A stretch of 14,845 nt of DNA from Candidatus Eiseniibacteriota bacterium (GTDB lineage Bacteria; JAFGKV01): contig JALOPK010000042.1 in the NCBI GenBank assembly GCA_025453925.1, forward strand, positions 1 through 14,845, read 5' to 3'. The notes under the pieces were generated by a model. The model searched no databases. It was not told the DNA's origin and saw only the letters and a list, made by a program, of their open reading frames with translations. A program made the translations under genes and the position numbers. This document shows positions 6,420-12,739 of this stretch, piece by piece. Position 1 is the stretch's first letter, and the number at the start of each line of letters is the position of its first letter.

Positions 6420-7607
6420 CTACACGCAGATGCTGACTGCGCCGCCCACCGGCGTCAGGGTGTACACTACGGGGGCTCGCTTCGCCGGGGTCTTGTATCC
6501 CCGCCGCAGACGCTTAACCAAAGCCGGCGCATGCTTCCGCTGGATCAGGTGCACCGTGCAGCCTCCGAATCCCGGCCCCGATACGTGCGCACCCATCACC
6601 CCCGACAGACCCTTGCCCAGCTGGATGATCTCATCGAGTTCAGGAGACGATGCCTCGAAGGAGCACTTCGCCGATCGATACGATGCTGAAGTGAGGCCAC
6701 CCAACTGCTCCACATCGCCCCACCGCAGCGCGATAACGGCACGGCGGGCCCGGTCGTTCTCCGTGACCACGTGCCGCGACCGGGCGAGGACGGGCGGCGG
6801 GAGTTCCTGTGCCGCGGCGACCAGCATCTCCGCGCTGACCTGACGGAATCCGGCCAAACTGGGATAGCGGTTTCTGAAGAAGCGCAAACCTTCCTCGAGT
6901 TCGCGGATGCGGGAGTTCAGCGGCGCCATGGCCAATCCGCGATGAACACCAGAATCGCAGACGACGAAGATCGTGTCCTTCGGCAACTCGAAGTGTTCCA
7001 TCTCAAGGGTATTCGAGTCGAGGACGAGGATTCGACCCGGACGAGCGAACAATGACGTGATCTGATCCACCAGGCCTGTACGGATCCCGAGAAACTGGCT
7101 CTCGACTCGGTGGGCAACCAACGCGAGATCTTTGTCCTCCAGTTGCAGGCCCCACAGTGACCTGAGGACAAGCCCGACCGCAATCTCCAGCGCCGCGGAA
7201 CTCCCCAGACCGATGCCGGGAGGAAGGTCGCCGGTAATGGTGAGGGATACGCCGCGCTCCTTGATTCGCCCCGCGGCCAAGGCGGACCACACACCGAGCA
7301 CGTAGTCGCCCCAGAACCCGTGCCCCGTGGGAACCGGAGGCCTCGGCGCGAAGCGCAGGGTCTGGCGCGCCCATTCCGAGTGGACGACCAACCGGCGATC
7401 GTCCCTGGGAGAGGCGGCGGCCCACGCGTGGCGTCCGATGGCGCACGCGAGCGCGACGCCGTCATCGGTGTATTGGCCCGATCCTAAAAGAGCCAGTCGT
7501 CCCGGTGCCCTGGCGATGCACGATGGCGGCGTACCGTGATTCTCCTGGTGGATGCGGGCGATACGCAGACGCTCAGCGAAACGTCGTGGTTGGGAACGTG
7601 GGGGCAT
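6420..7607 (-). CDS. Galactokinase-like GHMP kinase with altered sugar-binding signature
   Basis: 395 residues, GalK length, with all GalK-family landmarks in order. RAPGRLALLG (33-42) is the first signature. The ATP-binding loop PPGIGLGSSAAL is at 129-140. GLVDQ places the catalytic base at Asp181 (compare MDQ in GalK). NSRIRELEEG and SRHVVTEND fit the GalK middle, and SGPGFGGCTVHL is motif 3 near 343-354. The striking difference is the segment after APGR: canonical galactokinases read GEHTDYNGG, while this protein reads GSGQYTDDG, so the Glu, His and Asp that hold galactose are not at their places. It probably phosphorylates the anomeric position of a different sugar, or has a changed role. 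The ATG at 7607 is preceded on its strand by AGGTAGAG. It is the only - strand gene here and is divergent from the 7785 operon. Confidence 0.85.
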   Translation of the reverse strand: MPPRSQPRRFAERLRIARIHQENHGTPPSCIARAPGRLALLGSGQYTDDGVALACAIGRHAWAAASPRDDRRLVVHSEWARQTLRFAPRPPVPTGHGFWGDYVLGVWSALAAGRIKERGVSLTITGDLPPGIGLGSSAALEIAVGLVLRSLWGLQLEDKDLALVAHRVESQFLGIRTGLVDQITSLFARPGRILVLDSNTLEMEHFELPKDTIFVVCDSGVHRGLAMAPLNSRIRELEEGLRFFRNRYPSLAGFRQVSAEMLVAAAQELPPPVLARSRHVVTENDRARRAVIALRWGDVEQLGGLTSASYRSAKCSFEASSPELDEIIQLGKGLSGVMGAHVSGPGFGGCTVHLIQRKHAPALVKRLRRGYKTPAKRAPVVYTLTPVGGAVSICV

Positions 7608-7678
7608 GTCTCTACCTGCAATAGTATCGAGGACACAAGCGGTGCACGATGCAGACGAAGTGAACGGTCCGTCCGGCC

Positions 7679-7712
7679 GCTGTCAAGGAGGCCGGGTGGG
7701 ACGATTGACAGC
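7679..7712. promoter_or_regulatory. 8-bp perfect inverted repeat, possible operator
   Basis: GCTGTCAA (7679-7686) and TTGACAGC (7705-7712) are exact reverse complements separated by 18 bp. The right arm contains the -35 hexamer of the + strand promoter. The left arm reads TTGACA on the - strand, towards the GHMP kinase gene. It could be a dimer-binding operator for the divergent pair, or simply two outward-facing -35 elements; no good -10 is seen 16-18 nt beyond the left arm. Confidence 0.4.
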
Positions 7713-7733
7713 CGCGCAGGGATGTGGTAAGAT
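7705..7733 (+). promoter_or_regulatory. Sigma70-type promoter for the DUF507/RidA gene cluster
   Basis: TTGACA (7705-7710), exactly 17 nt, then TAAGAT (7728-7733). The -35 is perfect and the -10 matches 5 of 6, making this the best promoter in the window. It lies about 50 bp before the GTG at 7785, in the 177-bp divergent intergenic region. It likely drives 7785 through at least ridA. Confidence 0.75.
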
Positions 7734-7784
7734 CACAAGCCACGGAACGAGAAGAGTTCAGGCTCGCTCGAGGCGGAGGAACCA

Positions 7785-8003
7785 GTGGAGCACGACGCTT
7801 TCAAGGGCGTGATCATCGTCAAGGACGGTGTGCAGAAGAAGGTCAGCTTCGAGGAGCTTTGTCTGAGCAATACCATGAGTTTAGAGGCATTGGTTGCATT
7901 GCTGGTGAAGAAGAAGATCATCAAGCCTGACGACCTCTTGGAGGCAATCAGGTCGATCAAGAACGAGCGCTATAGAACCGGTGAACCTCCACAGAAGCAG
8001 TGA
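7785..8003 (+). CDS. Small conserved-looking helical protein, function unknown
   Basis: 72 residues, starting at GTG 7785 with a strong GGAGG (7775-7779) 5 nt upstream and a consensus promoter in front, so it is very likely a real gene. It begins with a short beta-like segment (GVIIVKDGVQKKVSFEELCL). A Leu-rich amphipathic helical hairpin follows, with SLEALVALLVKKKIIKPDDL continuing to LEAIRSIKNERY, and the tail is basic and Pro-rich. The 'ALVxLLVKKxIIxxDDLLEAI' pattern looks like a helix-turn-helix protein-protein interaction element, not a DNA-binding one, but I cannot name a family. There is no signal peptide or membrane segment, so it is cytoplasmic. It heads the cluster with the two DUF507 genes, starting 71 bp before the first. 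Confidence 0.75.
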   Translation: MEHDAFKGVIIVKDGVQKKVSFEELCLSNTMSLEALVALLVKKKIIKPDDLLEAIRSIKNERYRTGEPPQKQ

Positions 8004-8074
8004 GAGACACGCAATCGGCACGGTACGGAGTAGAATAGCTGCCGGCATGGCGCGACGTGATTGGAGGGTGTGTG

Positions 8075-8356
8075 ATGAGGCTTTCGAGATACCGTGTGGA
8101 ACGATTGGCATACTTAGTCGCGGCGAAACTGGTGAACGAGAAGCCCGTCGAACTCCGCGTGTCTCCTGACGAGGTCGAAAGCCTGATCGCCAAGGCGATC
8201 AATCTGAATCTCGAGGAGGAAGCGGCGATCGACGCCGAGGTTCGAGACCTTCTGCTCAAACACTCCGCGGTGATGATCCGCGAGGGTGTCGACCAGCGGA
8301 CCGCCTTCGTCAAAGTGAAGGCGGAACTGGCAAAGCGGAGAGGATTCGTTCTGTGA
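8075..8356 (+). CDS. DUF507 family protein (copy 1)
   Basis: 93 residues, cytoplasmic, mostly helical. It begins MRLSRYRVERLAYLVAAKL and ends AELAKRRGFVL, both features of the DUF507 family (short proteins of unknown function often found as neighbouring pairs). The ATG at 8075 is chosen over the upstream in-frame start at 8057 because GGAGG (8063-8067) lies 7 nt before it and because it aligns end-to-end with copy 2. A GTG at 8072 is a weaker alternative. It sits between the small 72-residue protein and the second copy, 28 bp before the latter. No enzymatic motif is visible. Confidence 0.88.
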   Translation: MRLSRYRVERLAYLVAAKLVNEKPVELRVSPDEVESLIAKAINLNLEEEAAIDAEVRDLLLKHSAVMIREGVDQRTAFVKVKAELAKRRGFVL

Positions 8357-8384
8357 TGTTCAACGACAAGGCCGGGAGTGAACG

Positions 8385-8666
8385 ATGAGGCTCAGCGAGG
8401 AGCGGGTGCATGTGCTCGCCGCAGGGATCGTGCAGCAACTGCTGCAGGCGGAGGCGGTGGTGGCTCCGGAGAACGAGAATCTCCTCAAGCAGCGCGTGGC
8501 CTCGTGGATCATCGAGGATCTGAAGACAGAAGACGAAATCGATCGAGAGGCTCGCAGGATTCTGCGTTCCGTCAGCCGGCCCCTGGAAGAGGGGAGCGAA
8601 GAGTGGGAGATCAAGCTGCGACAAACGCGCGAGGAGCTGGCCGAGCGGCGGGGTTACGTCTTGTGA
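8385..8666 (+). CDS. DUF507 family protein (copy 2)
   Basis: 93 residues, exactly the length of copy 1. The two align without a single gap; by eye about 28 of 93 positions are identical, concentrated in the first 12 residues (MRLS..RV..LA), the middle EID.E.R..L and the C-terminal EELAERRGYVL. This is a diverged tandem duplication, probably of two subunits that work together, though the function of the family is unknown. GGGAG (8374-8378) is 6 nt before the ATG. The protein is highly charged and helical with no export signal. ridA follows 37 bp later. Confidence 0.9.
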   Translation: MRLSEERVHVLAAGIVQQLLQAEAVVAPENENLLKQRVASWIIEDLKTEDEIDREARRILRSVSRPLEEGSEEWEIKLRQTREELAERRGYVL

Positions 8667-8703
8667 TCCCGCGCGTGCGCGCGACGCATCTGGAGCGGCA
8701 GCC

Positions 8704-9084
8704 ATGAATCGTCTTGTCCACAGCGACAAGGCCCCCCAGGCGCTCGGGCCCTACAGCCAGGCCCTCGTGGCGGGAGAGTTCGTGTTCACATCAGGGCAGG
8801 TGGGCATCGATCCCGGGACCGGCTGTTTGGCGGAGGGGGGAGTTTCCGCCGAGACGCGGCAGGCGCTGCTCAACCTCACCCACGTGCTCGAGGCCGCCGG
8901 CGCAACTTTGGATCGCGTCGTCAAGGCCACCGTGTTTCTCATCGACATGGGTGAATTCAAGGAATTCAATGCGGCGTACGCCCAGTTTCTCGGCGACCAT
9001 AGGCCGGCCCGCTCGACCGTGCAGGTCGCCGCTCTCCCCGCCGGCGCCCGGGTGGAGATCGAATTCGTTGCGACTCGGTACTGA
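8704..9084 (+). CDS. ridA: RidA family enamine/imine deaminase
   Basis: 126 residues, the standard family length. RidA trimers hydrolyse reactive enamine/imine intermediates such as 2-aminoacrylate made by PLP enzymes, releasing ammonia and a 2-keto acid. Motifs are APQALGPYSQAL at the N-terminus, FTSGQVGIDP, ATVFLIDMGEFKEFNAAYAQF, and the signature HRPARSTVQVAALPAGARVEIE, which contains the substrate-carboxylate-binding Arg of the active RidA branch (Arg in PARSTV). A GGAG (8692-8695) lies 8 nt before the ATG. The last 17 nt overlap the start of the next gene, suggesting translational coupling. Its connection to the DUF507 genes is only by location. Confidence 0.95.
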   Translation: MNRLVHSDKAPQALGPYSQALVAGEFVFTSGQVGIDPGTGCLAEGGVSAETRQALLNLTHVLEAAGATLDRVVKATVFLIDMGEFKEFNAAYAQFLGDHRPARSTVQVAALPAGARVEIEFVATRY

Positions 9085-9499
9085 GCAGTGCATCGTCTGG
9101 CCGCTCCTTCTCCTGCTCGGCGTCGCGCCTGGCCGGACAGAGCTCGAGCGTACTGATCCCTCGAAGGAGGCACGTTCCGCCCTGTTTCGATCCGCCATCT
9201 GCCCCGGGCTGGGGCAACTGAAGGCAGGATCCACCCTCAAGGGCGTCCTGTTCATAGCTGCTTCAGGAGCGTTGATCTACGGGCATATGCGTTCGTCGGC
9301 CTGGCCTTCCGGGCAGCGCCGGGAATTGACCCGTTGGTCAGTGCTCTTCTGGTTGTACAACGTCGGAGACGCCTACGTCGACGGGTATCTGCGTTCTTTC
9401 GATGCCGAGATGGACGAAGTGGATTCCATCGGCAACGGCCTGCTGCATGAGAGTTCGACCGGCCCTCGAGTGGGCCTGGGCATGTCGCTCCGGTGGTAG
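9068..9499 (+). CDS. DUF5683-like small membrane protein with signal peptide
   Basis: About 143 residues. No ATG or GTG is available; a TTG at 9068, inside the end of ridA, gives a fitting N-terminus: MRLGTEQCIVWPLLLLLG, a signal-peptide-like hydrophobic stretch. GGAG at 9054-9057 is 10 nt upstream. The core RSAICPGLGQLKAGSTLKGV leads into a membrane helix (LFIAASGALIYGHM). A second helix (RWSVLFWLYNVGDAYVDGYL) follows. This 'PGxGQ.....KG....N..DAY.D' layout is that of the DUF5683/TM2-like envelope proteins common in Bacteroidetes and relatives. The end, VGLGMSLRW, looks like a beta strand. It is probably an envelope protein of unknown role. Coding is strong; the start is less sure. Confidence 0.75.
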   Translation: MRLGTEQCIVWPLLLLLGVAPGRTELERTDPSKEARSALFRSAICPGLGQLKAGSTLKGVLFIAASGALIYGHMRSSAWPSGQRRELTRWSVLFWLYNVGDAYVDGYLRSFDAEMDEVDSIGNGLLHESSTGPRVGLGMSLRW

Positions 9500-9516
9500 A
9501 TGCATCGTGTTTTGGC

Positions 9517-9544
9517 TTGACAGCCTGGGGGGAACCCTCAAACT
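9517..9544 (+). promoter_or_regulatory. Weak promoter candidate before the TPR lipoprotein
   Basis: A perfect TTGACA (9517-9522), followed by the same GC as in the 7705 promoter, but the best -10 at 16 nt is CAAACT (9539-9544), only 3 of 6. It lies in the 106-bp gap before the ATG at 9606, which has its own strong GGAGG (9595-9599). Confidence 0.3.
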
Positions 9545-9605
9545 GACCCGTCATTGCAGGTGTCCTGAGTACCTATTCGATCCCCAAACCTTGTGGAGGC
9601 CTCTG

Positions 9606-10631
9606 ATGAAGACGTGGCGTGTTCTTGTGCTCCTGCTCGCAGTGAGCGCGGTAGTCGCCTGCCAGTCCCGGTACATGACCAGCGGCAAGGTGTACATGCA
9701 GCAGGCCAACTGGGAGAAGGCCAGAGAGCAGTTCGAGCTCGAGGTCCAGACCACTCCCCAGAACGGGGAGGCGCATGCGTTCCTTGCGCAGAGCTACATC
9801 GAGCTGGGGCAGTACCAGAAGGCGGGTGAGAGCTTCGAGGTGGCGAAGAACACGGTCAAAGCCCCGAAGAAGCTGGAACAGATACAGGGATCGCAGCGCC
9901 TGTCCGCGGGAGAGCATGTGAAACGAGGCAATTCCCTGTTTGGCGGCGAGAAGTTCATGGAGGCTGCCGAAGAGTATGACATCGCCACCCAGATCGAGCC
10001 GAACTACCGGGACGCCTACAAGAATCGCGGGGTGGCGCTTCTCAGGGCGGGCGCCATGGACGAGGGCAAGAAGGCGTGGGCTGCCGTCTTGCGGCTCTCG
10101 CAACGGGACGATGAGTCCTGGGTACAAGCCCACGACGTGTTCGCGAAACTGGCCATGCAGGACAGCAGCTACGCCGAGGCGCTGGCCCACACGGACTCCG
10201 TTCTCACGGTCAAGCCCGCCGACATCGAGCTCCTCAGCTTCAAGGCCGGGCTCCTGGACGCGATGGAGCGTCCCGAAGAGGCGCTCGGAGTCTACAAACA
10301 GATCCTCGCCATTGATCCCGGCAACGTGGACGCTCTGTTCAACGTCGGGGTCATCAACTCCAAGCTCGGCAGGATCGAAGAAGCCGAAGAGGCCTTCCTG
10401 ATGGTGGTGGAGAAGGTTCCCGGCGACAAGGAAGCACAGTACAACATGGGCGTCATGGCCATGAACCTGAAGCGCTGGGAGATGGCGCGAGATGCGTTCC
10501 AGAAGGTCACCGATCTTGATCCCGAGCATGGGCAAGCATGGCAGAACCTCGGGATATGCCTGCTGAATCTCGGCGACACCGTGGGTGGCCGGACGGCTTT
10601 CGACAGGGCGTCAGCACTGGGCATCAAGTGA
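9606..10631 (+). CDS. TPR-repeat lipoprotein
   Basis: 341 residues. The N-terminus MKTWRVLVLLLAVSAVVAC is a lipoprotein signal with the lipobox VVAC and the modified Cys at residue 19; it should be processed by the LspA encoded at 4804. The mature part is almost entirely tetratricopeptide repeats, about eight. Examples are NWEKAREQFELEVQTTPQNG, KFMEAAEEYDIATQIEPNY, RPEEALGVYKQILAIDPGN, RIEEAEEAFLMVVEKVPGD and RWEMARDAFQKVTDLDPEH, each with the alternating small/aromatic TPR pattern and closing Pro. Such proteins are periplasmic or outer-membrane scaffolds, but no partner can be named. The ATG at 9606 has GGAGG 6 nt upstream; the longer open frame from 9402 runs antiparallel to no known domain and overlaps the DUF5683-like gene. 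Confidence 0.9.
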   Translation: MKTWRVLVLLLAVSAVVACQSRYMTSGKVYMQQANWEKAREQFELEVQTTPQNGEAHAFLAQSYIELGQYQKAGESFEVAKNTVKAPKKLEQIQGSQRLSAGEHVKRGNSLFGGEKFMEAAEEYDIATQIEPNYRDAYKNRGVALLRAGAMDEGKKAWAAVLRLSQRDDESWVQAHDVFAKLAMQDSSYAEALAHTDSVLTVKPADIELLSFKAGLLDAMERPEEALGVYKQILAIDPGNVDALFNVGVINSKLGRIEEAEEAFLMVVEKVPGDKEAQYNMGVMAMNLKRWEMARDAFQKVTDLDPEHGQAWQNLGICLLNLGDTVGGRTAFDRASALGIK

Positions 10632-10700
10632 TCACTGCTTCCCCTGGGCACGGCGCAGCACGGGGGGCGTGACTACCGGGCGCATGACATTGACCAGAAC

Positions 10701-10737
10701 GGCCGCGGCGCGTGCCCTCCCGGGGCGGGCCGCGGCC
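10701..10737 (+). terminator. Strong GC hairpin downstream of the TPR lipoprotein
   Basis: GGCCGCGGC (10701-10709) pairs perfectly with GCCGCGGCC (10729-10737); the loop can extend pairing through GCCC/GGGC. It lies in the 141-bp gap between the TPR gene and the larC-like gene and is followed by TCATATTCGCTT, not a run of T. It is a plausible transcription-stop or RNA-stability structure, and the only strong hairpin separating these two groups. Confidence 0.5.
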
Positions 10738-10772
10738 TCATATTCGCTTCGGGTTGGGACCGGCTGACACCG

Positions 10773-11648
10773 ATGACCGTGGACATGCCTCAGGCGGGGA
10801 AGAACCCGATCCATCTTGCCATCGATCCGGCCATGGGAATGGCGGGGGACATGTTCGCGGCCGCGCTGGTCGGGTTGGGCGTGCCGGCGGACCGCGCGGA
10901 GGCACTCATGGAGTCGGCGGCCGAGCCCCTTGGCGGAGCAGAGGTGCATGTCCGCCAGGTCCAACTCCTGGAAGGGACGATTGCCTATCGCGTCTCCTCC
11001 ACGCTGCGAACTCAGCGGGAGCCGCTACGTCTCGACGAAGCGTTTGGCTTTCTCCAACAGTCCCTCCACTTCGCCCGGGTCGGCGGGCAGTATCACGATT
11101 TCGCCTCCCGTGCACTCCATGCCCTTGGCCACGCGGAGCATCATGCCCATGGCCTCGACCATCACCATGACGCGGGGGAGGGCCTTGGCGTCATGCTCCA
11201 TGAGGCGCAGGACATCGTGATGGACCTGGCCATGGCGGCATGGGGCCTGCAGTGGCTCGGCGTTGCCATGAACTCGGTGACCTGCATGACGCCGGTGCAG
11301 GTGGGTGACGGGGTGATTCGGTTCTCTCACGGCGCATTCGAGGTCCCGGCCCCGGCAACGGCGGAGATCCTGGCCCACCACGCCATACCGTGGGCGCGCG
11401 GGCCACAACGATTCGAGCAACTCACTCCGACGGGTGCGGCGATCCTGGCCGCCCTGCGGCCGCGATTCATTTCCCGGCACTCACCCCGGGTGGCGCCGCG
11501 TATTGGCGTCGGCCTGGGATCGCGGGTGACGATGCCGCCCAACGCCCTCATTCTGACCATCTCGGAGGAGCCGATGTCCGCCGCAGCAGGGGCGGTGACG
11601 CTGGCCGGTCAAACCCCTCCCCCCGGGAGCAACGGAGCGCCGCCGTGA
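10773..11648 (+). CDS. LarC-like (DUF111) protein lacking the C-terminal LarC2 domain
   Basis: 291 residues, against roughly 400 for full-length LarC, the nickel-insertion protein that finishes the nickel-pincer cofactor. LarC1 landmarks are DPAMGMAGDMFAAALVGLG (about residues 18-36), a His-rich segment (HALGHAEHHAHGLDHHHD), the HEAQDIVMDLAMA segment in the place of HEVGAVDSIVDI, FSHGAFEVPAPATAEIL, QLTPTGAAILAALRP and GVGLGSRVTMPPNAL. The protein ends right there with a Pro/Ala-rich tail. In known LarC a CTP-binding LarC2 domain follows, sometimes reached by a programmed frameshift. No LarC2-like peptide appears in the other frames before the next gene, whose GTG overlaps this stop. The metal-binding half is retained and the CTP half missing. 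The start at 10773 has no strong SD; the ATG at 10785 is an alternative. Confidence 0.8.
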   Translation: MTVDMPQAGKNPIHLAIDPAMGMAGDMFAAALVGLGVPADRAEALMESAAEPLGGAEVHVRQVQLLEGTIAYRVSSTLRTQREPLRLDEAFGFLQQSLHFARVGGQYHDFASRALHALGHAEHHAHGLDHHHDAGEGLGVMLHEAQDIVMDLAMAAWGLQWLGVAMNSVTCMTPVQVGDGVIRFSHGAFEVPAPATAEILAHHAIPWARGPQRFEQLTPTGAAILAALRPRFISRHSPRVAPRIGVGLGSRVTMPPNALILTISEEPMSAAAGAVTLAGQTPPPGSNGAPP

Positions 11649-12739
11649 AGGAGGCTCTGCTCTACGAGCGGGGAGCCGCCAGCGAGGTCCGGTGTCTTCT
11701 GTGCGCACACCGATGCCTCATCCCTCCGGGGCGGCCCGGGATCTGTCAGGTCCGCTCCAACGTGGGGGGGACGCTCTACACGACGGTCTACGGTCGGCTG
11801 GTCGCCGCGCACGTCGATCCCATCGAGAAGAAACCCCTGTATCACTTCCTCCCGGGTACGCACGCGTACTCCATCGCCACCGCCGGATGCAACTTCAGGT
11901 GCAGGTGGTGTCAGAACTGGTCCATTTCTCAGATGACGGCGGAGCGTGGGGGAGTCGAAGTGGAGGAGGCGTCTGCCGAGGAGGTCGTCCGCGCCGCCCG
12001 GGCCTCGGGATGCGCGAGCATCGCCTACACCTATACGGAGCCCACGGTCTTTCTGGAGTTTGCCCTGGACACCGCCCGTACCGCCCGTGAAGCCGGGCTG
12101 ATGAACTCCTTCGTCACCAACGGCTTCATGACCGCAGCCGCGCTCGACCTCATCACACCGCATCTGGATGCCGCCAACGTGGACCTCAAGGCGTTCAACG
12201 AGGACACGTATCGGACCTGCTGCGGGGGAAGACTTGCCCCGGTCCTCGACAGCCTCCGACGGATGAAGGGATCCGGCATCTGGGTGGAAGTCACCACCCT
12301 GCTCGTGCAGGGCATCAATGACTCCTCCTCCGAGCTGGCGCGTATCGCCGACTTTCTCGTCGAAGAACTGGGGCCCGAGACTCCATGGCACATCAGCCGC
12401 TCGCACCCCGCCTATGAGATGGGCTCGCTCACCCCCACGCCGTTACCCCGACTGGAGGAGGCGTTGCGCATAGGCCGACATGCCGGGCTTCATCATGTGT
12501 ACGTGGGAAATGCCTCCATGGAGACGCCCACCGTGTGCGCGACCTGTGGTACAGTGCTCATTCGCCGGGAGCGGTTCGAGGTCATCGCGCGCGTCCTGAC
12601 CGCCGCCGGCTCATGCCCGCGCTGCGGCGCACCGTTGGCAGGCAAGGGTCTCGAGTGGGGCGGCGACGGGCCGACGCCTGCACCATATGCTGATCACGCT
12701 GAAGGAGGAGGATGTGTCGCGGATTCTGCCACGTCTTGA
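11645..12739 (+). CDS. amrS: AmrS-type radical SAM enzyme (AmmeMemoRadiSam family)
   Basis: 364 residues. N-terminal Cys cluster CLLCAHRC...GICQVR (Cys17, 20, 24, 34), then a conserved YGRLVAAHVDPIEKKPLYHF lead-in typical of AmrS. The 4Fe-4S/SAM motif CNFRCRWCQN follows (Cys82, 86, 89; CxxxCxxC), then TYTEPTVFLEFALD, SFVTNGFM, NVDLKAFNEDTY and PWHISRSHPAYEM. The C-terminal two CxxC pairs are CATCG and CPRCG. The family resembles pyruvate formate-lyase activases; its substrate is not established to my knowledge. The GTG at 11645 overlaps the larC-like stop (GTGA), so translation is coupled. The last 30 residues (GLEWGGDG... to ADSATS) go beyond the usual CPxCGxPL ending and overlap the next gene by 26 nt. 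No amrA (AMMECR1) or amrB (MEMO) gene is in the window. Confidence 0.9.
   Translation: MKEALLYERGAASEVRCLLCAHRCLIPPGRPGICQVRSNVGGTLYTTVYGRLVAAHVDPIEKKPLYHFLPGTHAYSIATAGCNFRCRWCQNWSISQMTAERGGVEVEEASAEEVVRAARASGCASIAYTYTEPTVFLEFALDTARTAREAGLMNSFVTNGFMTAAALDLITPHLDAANVDLKAFNEDTYRTCCGGRLAPVLDSLRRMKGSGIWVEVTTLLVQGINDSSSELARIADFLVEELGPETPWHISRSHPAYEMGSLTPTPLPRLEEALRIGRHAGLHHVYVGNASMETPTVCATCGTVLIRRERFEVIARVLTAAGSCPRCGAPLAGKGLEWGGDGPTPAPYADHAEGGGCVADSATS

Noticed and set aside
8670-8683. CGCGC/GCGCG hairpin between the second DUF507 gene and ridA
   Set aside because: Only 5 bp, in alternating GC sequence, without a T-tract. ridA follows closely with its own RBS, so termination is unlikely.
9573-10535. 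- strand open frame of 320 codons opposite the TPR lipoprotein
   Set aside because: It is a mirror of the repetitive TPR codon pattern; the + strand product has a lipobox and clear TPR motifs.
11390-11644. Possible frameshifted LarC2 segment before amrS
   Set aside because: The alternative frame over this stretch reads Arg/Ala/Gly-rich peptide with no LarC2-like pattern; it is merely the upstream open extension of amrS.
11609-12406. - strand open frame of 265 codons opposite amrS
   Set aside because: It is antisense to conserved radical SAM motifs and its translation is low-complexity Gly/Arg-rich.
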